A stretch of DNA of 64,000 bases from Combretum micranthum (GCA_024138025.1 JAMXBD010002744.1:1-64000), one strand, 5' to 3'; counted from the stretch's first letter, positions 49,171 to 62,037 are shown. Notes: a model not told the origin generated them from the sequence alone. Translations and numbers: made by a program.

Positions 49171-51951
49171 TGTAAAGACCCGGCCCACTTAACCCAATTA
49201 TTAAGTGTGCCAAATCTCCCGACCACGCATAATACCCAAATATTAGGAACAATATTTAAGTATTATACGTAAGGTCGTCTTAAAAAGAGAGTTTGTAATG
49301 TCTACCTGTTTAAAATAGATTAACATTCATATGCTTTGAATTAAAACATTACCACTACATGGGTAGTGGGTCATTAACTATATACAAGCCATAAATAATA
49401 TATTATACATTACAACTTCTCAAGGAACATATAAACATAGAAATCCTACTTACAACCCAACTATATTCAAATACAATTCAACACAAATTACATTCCAAGG
49501 CTTACAAACAAGCCTAAACATTCAAAAAGAAATTTTCATCAAAAGGAATCCTAAGCATATACTAGGCCTCTCTCCTAGTCATCCATGAGTCTTCCCAATC
49601 GTCCCATAGCCCATATCGTCATAGAGTCGTCATCAAAATCGCCTGCAAGATAGCAGCATGAGCCAAAGGCCCAGTACACAATAATGCAACAAATACATAT
49701 GCAATGCTCACTTAACTAAAAACAATGCAATAATCACCACAACTTCATTATTTTTTAGTTAAGTGAATAAAACAACACTGGAGTATTCAAACTCCGAGTC
49801 AAGCTTGGGAATTCTAGGGGTCTGAGTAACTGCAGCTGCTCAAGGGGTTGATATAGATAGACCGGATACCTATATCTCCTATATCTAACCGATAAAGAAC
49901 AATAGCTTCATCTAGGGTTCACACTCCTTTATACAATTCCACTTATCCCGGTCTTAATATCAAATAGTTCAACGGTCCCATAACCGTGAACTAAAACATA
50001 TTATTTCCTCCCGAGCCTAAGTAGAGAATATACCGATACAGTTAACCCTATTAGCTACCACTTAGCCAAAAAGAAATCACCATTGCATCATGGTGAACCA
50101 TTGCATCATGGATTTGAGTCATTTCATCATGACAAAGGATTGGGCTAAGTGCCTAAACTACCGTGCCATTGCATCATGACAAGGTTGTCGCTCCCCGGAT
50201 CCAGATTCAACGACGTAAAGCACAACCAATTTCAATATATTTTCATTAATCTTTGATTAAGGTAAATTGATATATGCCTATCTAAGCAACAATCAATCAA
50301 AGTATTGTGTACCTGTACTAGCTCGAGAATCAATGGGAATAACCGAAAGGGGATCACTCACTGTAAAAAGAAGTAATTATAAACTCACACTTAGTTTGTA
50401 TATATATTCATCAATTCTCAAGTATAATCATCCAAAGAAAATCAAATAAATCATTACAACATCATCACATAGCATTTAGATATCATATATTATCATACAA
50501 TACTCAACAAATTTAAATGATCATTTATCAAGCTTGGGAGAACCTTTAACAACTAACAATAAGTTTTAAACTTTGTTTAGAAAGTGTATCAGTTGAAAAG
50601 AACTAAAATTTAAGCATTTTTAATTTTAAAATTTGTGAAAAACTTAAAACATAAAAGTTGTAGATCTCTTTTAAGCTTTCCAACGCATTTGAATCACCTC
50701 AATCGAGGTCGGATGAAAAAGAATGACTAATTTACAAAAACAGCGTCGCAAAGGAAAACTATCCGAGAGCGGAAACGCCCTAGCAAACGGGGCCGTTTGG
50801 GAGACCATTTGCACTCAGGGAAAATGATTTTGATCCGGGAGCACAACACCCTTGCAAACGGGGCCGTTTGGAGAGGCCGTTTGCTCTCAGGGAACAATGA
50901 AATTTTTGATCCTCGAGCGCAACACCCTTGCAAACGGGGCCGTTTGCGAGGCCGTTTGCTCCAAATGGGGCCGTTTGCACCAGCGTTTGACATTTACGAA
51001 ATTTTTTTCAAACTTTAACACTTTTAACTTACTTTTCTCAACTCCTAACATGTCCTAAACCTTATACAAACTTCATACAACACTTCTTATACATTAACAA
51101 CATAAAACAAGAGTGATCTCCACTCCTCAACTTCAAACAGTTCAAACACTACTCTGCATAAATCAAACACTTCTTCATCAACCTTCACCAACCCTAGTAC
51201 ACTTCAAACAATCCTAATACTTGTCATACTTCAACACTCAATTCCAAACCACAATGAGGGCCTTCTACAACCTATCTACAACAACTCAAGCATTCTAAAG
51301 CTTTCCTAACAACTCTATAACATTCCAACAAGAATTTAGCATACTAACTACTTATTTTACAGCACATATGCATATTTCATGAATTAAGAGGGAAATAAAG
51401 CATCTCAAACATCAAATAAACTTACCTCAATGTATCTATAAGGCTTGGGGAAGGATTTTTGGTGTGTTGAGTCAAGAAAAACTTGTTTTGGGTCTTGAAA
51501 TTTGTGGCCTTCTTGAGTTACGAATTTTCTTTTTCCTTGCTCTGTTTTGAAGAGTCTAATGATACAATTAGACTTTTGTGTTTATCCTATTATTGTTGAC
51601 TTTTGAGGAGACAGATTTGGGAAAGGCTTGGGCCTTATTTGGGCTTGGAATTGGACTTAATTTGGGCTTAAGAAGGGTAAAATAAAATCTGCTAAGTTTA
51701 GCCTCTAATTTAGGCCTAAAACAAGTTTAAATCCAACATATACAATTTATTACAATAACAATTAACACTAACATGATAATTTCTAACATGAATAAACTAT
51801 CAACCTAGATATATTTACCATAGCATATTATCTAATCACATATGTTATAACCACCCAACATTACAAACACACTAATCCACTCAAACACATACACACATAT
51901 AATTATCAAATTTAGCATGCATTAATATATATTAAAATTATGGCTATTTCA
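49171..51951 (-). mobile_element. Solo LTR of a G1-related gypsy family nested in the G2 left LTR
   Basis: 2781 bp, from TGTAAAGACCCGG to TGGCTATTTCA, the same termini as the G1 LTRs. It also shares ATGAGCCAAAGGCCCAGTAC, ACTGGAGTATTCAAACTCCG and the GTTGATAT...CTCCTA block. The overall sequence is clearly different from G1, so it is a related family. A perfect target duplication, TAATA, lies at 49166-49170 and 51952-51956. No internal region remains, so it arose by LTR-LTR recombination. Confidence 0.9.
50779..50990. repeat. Tandem array with CAAACGG..CCGTTTG palindromes in the solo LTR
   Basis: Three units start at 50779, 50850 and 50926 (periods 71 and 76 bp; the last is partial). Each begins near GCAAACGGGGCCGTTTG, whose arms CAAACGG and CCGTTTG pair around GG. 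It is a GC-rich island in an AT-rich LTR. Reading frames over it on both strands are by-products of the repeat. Confidence 0.85.
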
Positions 51952-52320
51952 TAATATTTTCGAAATTCTAAGAATTCTTTTAATAATATTAAGAATATTA
52001 ATAATTATAATTAGAAATCTATTATGCGGAAATTACTTAACAAAGTAATTTATATTTCTAAAAATTCTTTTTGGATTAATAATAATAGATTAAATATTTA
52101 AACATAATATATTTAATAGTGTCAGAAAATAATTTATTTTAAATTTAAATAAATAAATAAATTTCTGATTTTATATTATTATACTATAATATTACAATTA
52201 CTATCCCAGAAAAATAAATAAATGCAGAAATAATAATAATAATTCTAAAATTACTTATATTATTATTTATTCTATACTTATATTTATTTAGTTTCGTTTT
52301 TCTTTTCTTTTCTTTTTTTT

Positions 52321-52460
52321 AAAATTGGCCGAGAGGAACACGGGTTAAACACGCCCGTGTACCCAGCCCGTGCTCATCGGGGATCACTGTTCATTGTCTT
52401 CCCCGATGAGCCGCGGCCTATTCCGGCGAATCCCGACGTTTTGACATCGGGATTTTGGAT
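52321..52460. repeat. GC-rich hairpin module in the G2 left LTR
   Basis: Contains a perfect 11-bp inverted repeat, GCTCATCGGGG (52372-52382) and CCCCGATGAGC (52401-52411), around an 18-bp loop. A weaker second pair follows (CCCGACGT / ACATCGGG). The right LTR has the module at about 62190-62330, but there the main stem is broken by substitutions. Confidence 0.75.
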
Positions 52461-54018
52461 CCAAATGACTCCTAGGAACCTAATTAACTTAAATATCCAA
52501 GAAAAGCAACATAAAACAACATGTTATCCACGATTTTGGATCATCAAGCTCGGCTAGGGTTTAAGAAAATCACCTTCGTTGTGGCTTCTCGGTGAAATCC
52601 AAAGCTCCTAATGGACTTGGTTAGCTTCCTAAGATGTTTAGAAGTCAGTATCAATCCTTAAAATTGAAAGAAAACTCGCGGAATGAGATTGACTTACCTC
52701 AAGCTTGTTTTCGAGCGTTTTTTCCCAGTTTTTGTTCGAATTTTCGAACTGAGTTGATATGAGTGTTTAAAAATCGTTTTCTGGGTTGGTTCGACTCCTA
52801 ATAGGTTATAGTCGTATTCTGGAAAGTTTGAAAGAGTTTGCAGTTCGTTTGCCTTTCCATTTAAATTCGTTAGGGTATATAATATATATATACGAATGCA
52901 ATTCTTCGGCCGTGTTTCTTGCTTAGATTTGGAACGAATTGCTCCTGTTTTGTGTTCATTCATTTCCTTGCTTGTTTATCATTAATATGGGGGGTGATTT
53001 GGCCGGTTGGTATTGGTTAGGTTAGATTGGTATTGACTTTAGCATTGTATAATTGGAGGATTTTCGGCTCACAACAATGAGAAGATCACAGCCCTCCAAA
53101 GCAACCTAAACGTCTCCTGCAAGTTGCAATTTGTTCCTATATTAATTATATATATTAGTTAGATTTTATTTAATTGAATTTTCGGGTAGTTTATTACACT
53201 ATTAGGGTATATTTTAGCTTATATATGTAAATATATATACAAAGGTCTTAATGAATCCTACAAGATGTTTAGTTTAACAAAAAGTACAAATTTAAGTTTT
53301 AATAGTACGTATTATTGTTTAAGAAAAATTTATCCTACGCGATTTAGGTTTTATAAGCTTTTCGGGTCAATTTTCGTTTCAGGCTCCAAGGCTTTAGAAA
53401 ACCCTAATTTGATATTGGTATGATTCAATTCTATATTTGAGGTCTAGATCTCAAGTTATACATCAGTTTATGTTTTTATTGGTATTTATAATCCTAACAG
53501 TTTATCTTAAGATCACAATTTCTAACTAAAACCCTATTGAGTCATTTATGTAATATTACTACTAATATATAGGCTATAATTAGTATATGTATTAGATTTG
53601 GATACTCACTATGAAATCTTATCAATGTAGTTTATTACTGACTAAAATCTCAAATTTTAGGGTTCCAATGCAAATATAGGTTCATTACTATACCTTGTTT
53701 TAATTCCTCTCTATTGAATACTAAGGTAATCACTTAATTCTATTTAGGTTTTCCTATATAATCTGTCTGTTTGACAAGGATTCGGGTTTAGGATTTGAAG
53801 TTTCCTTTGATCACAACCTGAATTATTAACTCGGAATACGAAATCTTGTTTTTGGAATCAATTGGGTCAAAGAAGTCCTTTTATAAAGTTTATGAGTCCC
53901 AAACCGATCAAATTTAAAGTATCTATCTAAACTAGAGTTTCTTTAACTCCTAGGTTACTAGTCAACCATAATTTCTAATCTAGGGTCGTATCGTATGGTG
54001 AAGTTTTCGGGGTTTACA

Positions 54019-54034
54019 TTTTCTCCCCCCCTTA
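54019..54034 (-). other. G2 polypurine tract
   Basis: TTAAGGGGGGGAGAA on the minus strand directly precedes the LTR start TGTAAACCCCG. Confidence 0.88.
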
Positions 54035-54049
54035 AAATAAGCTTTGTCC

Positions 54050-57000
54050 TCAAAGCTTGAAGCGTACCTGGATTTTGAACAGCTGTGGATAATTCTTCTT
54101 GATTTCTTCTTCCAATCCCAAGTTACTTCTTCAGTCCGAGGATCCCATAGCACTTTGACGTAGTGGATCTCTTTATTTCTGAGAACTTGTACTTCTTGTC
54201 TAGGATTCGATAGGGTGCTTTTCATAAGTCAAGTTTCTTTCAGATCAATCGGTTCCAGCTCAACAACTTATCTGGATTTGGTACATACTTCCTTAGTACC
54301 GATACATGAAAAACATTATGTATACCAGATAGTTTGGGTGGCAATGCAAGGCGATATGCCAGATTTCCCACTCGTTCCAATATTTCAAATGGTCCTACAT
54401 ATCTAGGACTTAGCTTTCCTTTTACTTGTCTGCTATGAAGACTTTTATTGGACTTACTTTCAGGTAAACATGTTCTCCCTTCTTAAATTCTAGTTCCGTC
54501 TCTTCAAATCTGCCCAGCTTTTCTGTCTATCTTGGGCTTCTTTCATCCTTCTTTTTATCACTGAAACTTTGTTAATTGTTTCTTGAATCAGTTCGGGTCC
54601 AACTAGTACTCTTTCCAGATTATCCCAGAATAATGGAGATCGACACTTTCTACCATATAAAGCTTCATAGGGTGGCATCCCTATACTCGAATGGTAGCTA
54701 TTATTATATGCAAATTCCACCAGTGGTAAATGTTGATCCCAATTTCCTTTAAATTCCAAGATACATGATCTCAACATATCTTCCATTGTCTGAATTGTTC
54801 TTTCTGTTTGTCCATCGGTCTGGGGATGATAGGCCGTACTAAACTCAATGAGTTCCCAATGCTTTTTGTAATCCTTGCCAGAATCTAGAAACAAACCGTG
54901 GATCTCGATCTGACACTATATTAGCTGGTACCCATGTAGTCTCACAATTTCCTTTAAATACAACCGGGCCAACTTCTCCAAGGGATAGGTCATATTGATT
55001 GGTAAGAAATGGGCTGATTTAGTGAGTCTATCCACAATAACCCAAATAGCATCATAACCTGCACTTGTCTTGGTAACGAACATACAAAATCCATAGATAT
55101 TTGATCCCATTTCCATTCTGGAATAGACAATGGTTTCAACAATCCCCTGGTTTTTGATGTTCCGCTTTTACCCTTGACATATCTCACATCTGGCCACGAA
55201 TTGAGCAATATCATTTTTCATTCCATTCCACCAATATGCACTCCTCAGTCTTGGTAGGTCTTGTTTCGCCTGGGTGTACGGTATATCCAGAATAGTGTGC
55301 TTCATTCATTATTCTTTCCTCAAACTTTCATCATGTGGTACACACAATCTTTTATTCATCTTTAATACTCCATTTTCATCTATTTGAAAATCCTTATATT
55401 TCCCTTGTGATGCTCTTTTGATAATCTCCTGGAATTCTTCATCCTTTCCTTGAGTCTCTTTTATTCGTTGCAGCAAAGTGGGTTCCAAGGTTAAACTGCC
55501 CAGTTCTGTTTCCAGACCTTGTATTGTAAACTCCAGTTTTAAATTTTCAAATTCTCTGATGAGTTCCTTTTGTTTTGTCAACATTGAGGCTACTTCTCCG
55601 AAATTTTTACGGCTTAAAGCATCGGCTACCGCATTTACCTTGCCAGGATGGTAATTGATGGTTAAATCATAGTCTTTAATTAATTCCAACCATCTACGTT
55701 GCCTCATGTTCAATTCCTTCTGGGTGAATATATATTTCAAGCTCTGATGATCTGTGTATATTTCACACTTCTGCCCATACAAATAATGACGCCAAATTTT
55801 GAGTGCAAAGACAATAGCAGCTAATTCTAGATCATGAGTAGGATAATTCATCTCATGGGGTTTTAACTGTCTAGAAGCATAGGCTATCACTTTTCCATTC
55901 TGCATTAATACACATCCCAAACCATTCTGGATGCATCACTATAAATAGTGTAAGGATCCTGGTCATTGGGCAGAACTAGTATTGGTGCAGAAACTCTCTT
56001 TTTCAATCCTGGAAACTCCATTCACGTTTCTCATTCCACACAAACTTTTCATTCTTTTGGTCAATTGCGTCAGTGGTCGTGCAATTCTTGAGAAATCTTG
56101 TACGAATTTCCGATAATATCCTGCCAATCCTAAGAAGCTTCTTATTCTGTAACAGTTCCAGGTCTTTTCCATTCCACAATAGCCTTAATCTTAGCAGGAT
56201 CAACAGAAATTCCATCTCCTGACACAATATGTCCTAGAAAGGATATACTTTTGAGCCAAAACTCACATTTGGACAACTTGGCATAAAGCTGATTGCTTTG
56301 TAGTATTTGCAATACGGTTCTTAAATGTTCATCATGTTGCCTCTGTAACCGAGTATATAATATGTCATCTATGAAGACAATCACACAAACATCCAATAAA
56401 GGTTTAAAAGCGATTCATCAAGTCCATGAAAACAGCAGGTGCATTCGTCAATCCAAATGGCATAACTAGGAATTCATAATGACCATACCTAGTCCGGAAT
56501 GCCGTTTTTGGTATATCTTCTGCCTTGATTCGGATTTGATGATAACCAGATTTCAAATCAATTCGAGAAAACACCTTTGCTCCCTTTAATTGATCGAAAA
56601 GATCGTCAATTCGGGGCAAAGGGTATCTGTTCTTAATAGTTACTCGGTTTAATTCTCTATAATCAATACAGAGTCTCATTGAACCGTCTTTCTTCTTGAC
56701 AAACAATACTGGTGCTCCCCATGGTGATACACTTGGTCTGATAAACCTTTATCCATCAGTTCTTGTAATTGCACCTTTAGTTCTTTCAATTCTACTGGTG
56801 CCATGCGATATGGAGCTTTTGATACCGGTTCTGTTCCAGGTATCAAATCAATTGAAAACTCCACTTCTCTATGTGGGGGTAATCCTGGTAATTCATCAGG
56901 AAATACTTCTGGATAGTCGCATACTGTTCTGATAGTATGAACATCTATCTTTTGGATTCATCCTCAATTGTCTCATGATATCCCCGTTGATTCCATATCT

Positions 57001-58877
57001 ATTTCATTTTCACCTCTATGGTCATCATTCGCCTTCGACTTTCTTGAGGACTTCCCCTTTAAATTCTTTTCTTTCTCCTTGGTTATTCATAAAAGATATT
57101 GTCTTAAGACGACAATCGACTTTTGCCTTTACAGTAGTCAACCATGTCATACCTAAGATAACATCATATTTTTGGATGTCCACCAAGATTAAGTTAGCAA
57201 AGGATTTCTGTCCCCCAATTTCTAATGGATATCCCTTCATTATTTCACGAGCATCACTAAATCTCCTGTGGGTGTAGTAACTCCTAGTTCCTTAGTCATG
57301 GTCTCGATGGGATATTCCAATCTTCTTGCTAATCCAGTATTGATAAAAGAATGTGTTGCTCCCGTATCAAATAAAGCATAAGCAGGTTGACCATTCAATT
57401 GGATGTTCCTATTATTAAACACAGGTTATTATTCTCTACAAGAATGTTTGTTTATCCAAGTAGGGTTATACCGACTAAACTACTTAAATAAATAAATTAA
57501 TTATCAGATTAAGTACCTGCAATGAGACCGTAGTCGTCTGGATCAGCTTCATCCCACACATTTTCTTCATCCTCTTCTATTTCTCCTTCCTCAATTGGGG
57601 TTCCCTGCATAGCATATACCTTGCTGCTGTCATGGCTTTGCTAGTATTAGCATTCCATTTTTGGGTCCAGTTGTGTTGGCAATGCCTTTAGGGTTGGAAG
57701 ATCCAGCAACTGCGTTCACTCGTTGTGGACAATGAGTTGATATATGTCCAATCTTTTACAAATGAAACAGTTGCACTATTTTTCTTTGGGCATGCAAAAA
57801 ATATGTCCACTTTCACCACAGTAATAACATTTTTGTTGTAGATGTGGACAATTCCTCGGGTAATGAGCTCCCTTGCATTTCCAGCACGAAACATTTTCAA
57901 CATTCCTATTTTTCACATTTCCCATAGGTTTAAAGAATCTCTTTTTCTTAGGAACAAAACTTGTCCCTGTCTCCTCAAATGTTCTTTTACCAAATGTCAA
58001 TCCCCGTTTCTATATCTTTCAACTTCATATTTCTTGGCACGTTCAATGGTTCTGCTTTTTCAACCATGGCTGCAAATTGAAATTTCAAACTCGGCTAGTC
58101 TCCTTTGAAAATTGGGTTCTAATCCTGCCATGAAGGTTTGCCTCTTTAATTCATCACTGTCTCTGTAAGCATCTGGTGCAAATTGAAGCAACCGATTGAA
58201 TTCGTGCTCATATTCATCAATTGTCTTACTGCCTTGTGTTAGATTCATCAGGTCAGTACTATACTTTGCCTTTAAACTGCTGGGAAATTCTTTTAGAAAT
58301 TCCTGTTTAAATTTCCCAACTGATGGGTTGAGGCAATATCCTTTGTTTAGAGTTCCACCACAATCTTGCTCTCAACCGAAGCAAATAAGTTCCATAGGTA
58401 CTCTTAAAGCTTCCGGTACCTGGAAGACATCAAGAGATCGTTCAATTTGAGCTAGCCAGTCTTCAGCTTCTTCTGGCTTCCAGGTAATCCTTCAAAGTAC
58501 CGATTGCATTTGATAAATTCAGGCAATAAATTTCTTTGAGGACGCAATGGTGGTGGCGGTGGTAATTCTGGTTCATATCTTATTGGTCCTTGTACCTCAG
58601 CCGCCGATTCATTTGGATTTACCGGTCCATTTTCTTGAAATTGAGCAGGTGTAGTATATCTTTCATTCCTCCCAGTGTTCACAGGAGGAGCTTCTGGTAC
58701 TCCAGTTGGAGGTACCGCATGTGTAGCTCGCATATTTTGTAGAGCTTGCAAGATTAACACATTTTGTTGTTGCAGGTTTTTCAACACATCCTCTAATTGA
58801 TTCTGAGGTGGTGGAGGAGCATTTGTTGATGGATTTTCAGATATCCTTATTTCTACCCTGCCTCTTCCTCTTGGCAT
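54050..58877 (-). pseudogene. G2 Gag-Pol polyprotein with chromodomain, many frameshifts
   Basis: Start at 58877 (MPRGRGRVEIRI), then a proline-rich N-terminus with a Leu/Gln coiled stretch (DVLKNLQQQNVLILQ). The gag region continues after a frameshift near 58478 (PEEAEDWLAQIERSLDVF, later [20 protein letters not shown]). Zinc knuckles lie near 57.8 kb (CWKCKGAHYPRNC, then CYYCGESGHIF). Protease at 57.24-57.42 kb (ALFDTGATHSFI). Reverse transcriptase at 56.14-56.86 kb ([20 protein letters not shown]). RNase H at 55.3-55.9 kb ([20 protein letters not shown]). Integrase at 54.49-55.21 kb ([33 protein letters not shown]). The chromodomain (IHYVKVLW) ends at a TGA at 54050-54052. Numerous single-base indels separate the pieces, so the polyprotein is dead. 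The same family type as G1 but clearly a different lineage. Confidence 0.9.
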
Positions 58878-59173
58878 TCTAGTATCATAAAACATATTAC
58901 TTGAGTTAATTTTAAAACTCATACTCAAAGAAAGATTACAAGTAATCATACATATTTCACATCCATATTTCATAATCAAAACACTCATAATATTATATAG
59001 TTAGTGCTTTATATACAATCCAAAATTTGCACTAACACTAGTTCTATTTTCTCCACAACTACTTCAAGGTTATCATGCTTCATACTACATACCCTATTAT
59101 ACTCATATGACAGTAAGTTCATCAAAACAGTACATCAGTTATATTATCTATCAAAGCATATATCAAGGCTAAT

Positions 59174-60085
59174 CTATGGGCTAGGGTACAGAGGTCCCTT
59201 GCCCTTTTCCCGAGGGCCCAACTGTGGATAGTGATCCTCCTCCTCTGAACTACTATCATCACTCTCAATTCTCCCTTTACCCCCTGGTGGTGCTAAAGTC
59301 AGATTGGTATCCATCATCCGGATACCTTTAGAGCAGGTTTCTCCATATGCCAGAAGGTGTCACATCTTCCTCAATCCACCCCCATGAGCAGTACCAGTCC
59401 AGTGAGCATAATTATAATTGGAGACAAATTTTTCTGCTTCCCTCCTTCTCTTTTTACCTTCTTTTTCATCTATCATAGCTGTAGTCACACTTTGCATAAC
59501 CACTGTGGTCTGCATAGCTGCTTGTCTTCTTTTAAGCTGATCTCCTATGACTGGTCTCACCTTCATCTTCTGGTATGATAGGGGGCCTGTTTGTCAAAAC
59601 ACTTCTAGGGAAATGGCTTCTGATCACATGGTCAGCATCCACTCATCATCAGGAGCAGTATCCTCCCGAACTAAGGCATGATCATACCTGATATCATGTG
59701 CATATACCCAATCACCTCCAATAGGAATCCAGATCCTAAAGTCTGGAAGATCAGGCCTCACTGATCGGGCTGACACAATGAAGGCTATATTATCAATCTC
59801 TATGCCTCCACCCTTCTGGATGATCAATCTCTCAAACCTGTAGATGGTCTCTACTGCTGTGCCATTATTTGGAAAAGCTCTTTCCACTAAAAACAACCAA
59901 GTCTTCAACAGGGTTGTAAACCTTTTTCCAAGGCTGAAAATTTCATCCAGGGTCTTTGTAATGCCAGACAATGCCAAATCTTCTACTAAGACTCGGAGTC
60001 GGCGCCTATAATCAGTAAGGGTTTCCTCCTCCATCATGCTAAAAATTTGCCATTTAATATGACAAACTGCGGGATTGGTCTGCAC
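59174..60085 (-). pseudogene. Additional ORF of unknown function between primer site and gag of G2
   Basis: A 153-codon open frame (60085-59624, from MQTNPAVCHIKW) lies upstream of gag in the same orientation. It continues past its stop in other frames (HVIRSHFPRSVLTNRPPIIP, then RRQAAMQTTVVMQSVTTAMI with a basic GKKRRREAEK stretch) to an acidic segment (ESDDSSSEEED) and a TAG at 59174-59176. At least three shifts separate the pieces; the undamaged product would be roughly 290-300 residues. I do not recognise the family. It has no capsid, zinc-knuckle or enzyme motif. A pyrimidine-rich TTTTATTGTGTGCAG just before the frame could be a splice acceptor. G1 has nothing comparable: only about 270 bp separate its primer site and gag. 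Confidence 0.65.
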
Positions 60086-60261
60086 ACAATAAAATTTGTA
60101 TGATTAGTAATCACACAGATTTTATTCCTAATTGTGCATCTAATTCTACTAATAACTACCCCACTAACTCAAATGGTTCTATTTGGATCTAAATTGGTAT
60201 TTTCTGCACATTTACTAATTCACTTCTTACATATATTTGTTTTTCCTATACCAGCAACCAT

Positions 60262-60273
60262 GCTCTGATACCA
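60262..60273 (-). other. G2 primer-binding site (tRNA-Met)
   Basis: TGGTATCAGAGC on the minus strand, nine bases from the LTR end, which is a somewhat longer spacer than in G1 (two) or the copia element (none). Confidence 0.8.
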
Positions 60274-60468
60274 ACTTAAATCTGTCACGCCCCGAGGGTA
60301 TTCTAATAATAATAATCAAGAACCACTCGATTACCATTATTAGTTACCTTCTAGGAATGACATGATTTCCAAAAACAGGATCTTTTAGTTGCTTGGATGG
60401 AATAAACAAACATATATAAGATGTAAATTAGTAAACAACTATTACAAACTATATTACAGATCATATGC

Positions 60469-60474
60469 TTTATA
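60469..60474 (-). promoter_or_regulatory. Candidate TATA box of the G2 5' LTR
   Basis: TATAAA within ACTTATAAAGCATATG on the minus strand, about 190 bp before the inner LTR end. It is also conserved in the left LTR at 47357-47362. Its position relative to the LTR end matches the G1 candidate. Confidence 0.4.
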
Positions 60475-62037
60475 AGTCCTTACAACCTTAGCTGATGATT
60501 CTAATGCACTTAAATGCATCACAAGACTATTACAGATATAGATATTCTAACCCTATACTAAACTTTAAACTTCTGGCTTCTAATCTCTTACCGGGACCAT
60601 GCTCCTAGTAATGAGCCAGGTCGCAGAGTGAACCTGAAAGGACTGTGGGAGTGTGAGCTAAAACACAGCTCAGTGAATAACCAGAACTTATTACATAACA
60701 TACAAGTTATTTAACAATCATATGAAATGCATCAATCACACAAATGAACATTACAAGCTTGGATAACCCGGAATCCAAACAGGATGAAGATTTACGCCCT
60801 CCCATCGGGGTTGAAGGATCACAATCTATGGTCCACCTACCCAGGAGAGACTTAAGCTTTCAGGAAATAAATATCTCAATTTAATTATCTCTTTAAGCTT
60901 ATCATGTTTCATTATTTATTTCCTGTTTAGCTTTAGAAACTCCACTAAGTGTTAGTTATTCCATGTAATACCATAAGCGGCGTCCTTCGTTTACCATGTA
61001 GTTCCTATGGTATTAACAGAACAAAAGTAATCTTGCAATTAACTAATAGCTCTCTGGCCTAGATAATTCAAGCATTACCAGAGATCCGAGAAACTAATAG
61101 TAGGCTACCACTTACTCAATGCTTTTTATGCATAGTATGTAATGCATGATTATTTTCCATTATGGTACCAGTAGTTTTTAGTCAATTTGGGGTGATCAAG
61201 CAATACAGACACTCAATTAGATACTACATACATTATCAAGATACATGCATTTGTGTTATCACTTATTTTAGAGTGACATGGCAATCAATGGAATACAATA
61301 CACAACTTTCATATTTCAAACAGATCACCAATTTTCATTATCTTTTTATTTAAGGTTCACTACTAGTACAAGCACAACCAATGTAATAAGACTGAGTCAC
61401 TCACCTGCCCATCCTATTTAATCGTAGTAATCTTCAGGTAGGTCCTCCCCAATACCCGAGTCACCTATTAAGATAAATAATATAATTATTAAAATTTCCA
61501 GACTATACAACAGTTTCTATGAATATTTAAGTGTTCTAATGGTTTGTTGGGTTTCTGTTTTATTCTTAACTAGTTCTTTCGAAATAACCCTAAGTTCTAA
61601 TTTATCTCACAGTTTTATTTTATTAATTCTGGTTGGATACTTGAATCTATTGATTGGGTATTTGGAAAGTTTAACAATTAGTTAATTCATTTTTATTGTC
61701 CAAAACTATTAGTTTTCTTTTAATTACTTAATAAATTTTTCTTATAGAGTATAGGTATTCCTATACTCGTAATTTTAGATTATCTAAATTTCCATTGTTA
61801 TCTATTCCTTTTTAAATATGTACTAGTATTTACTAAACTCCATATTATATATATATATTATATATATTTTCTATAAATTAGTTAAATATTATCTTTATGA
61901 AAATATACTTACTAATAAAAGGATTTATAATTTTATTATAATTATTTTCGAAAATTTCTCTTTTACCGTAAATAATAAGAATATTAATAATTTTTATCAA
62001 TAATAATACTAAAAATAATTATAACATCAATAATACT

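Larger units (their letters stand above)
47168..54018 (-). repeat. G2 3' LTR (left copy), interrupted by a solo LTR
   Basis: The parts 47168-49170 and 51957-54018 align with 60283-63908. About 430 bp flanking the nested insertion (roughly 49033-49170 and 51957-52245) have no counterpart in the right LTR. The rest aligns closely, with a few percent substitutions by eye. Confidence 0.92.

Noticed and set aside
50727..51058. Overlapping frames on both strands over 50.73-51.06 kb
   Set aside because: They are by-products of the CAAACGG/CCGTTTG tandem array; the peptides just repeat the array.
52694..52963. 89-residue minus-strand frame in the G2 LTR, with a partial counterpart at 62567-62773
   Set aside because: Its conservation is explained by LTR-LTR identity. 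The two copies differ by frame-changing indels and the sequence has no recognised domain.
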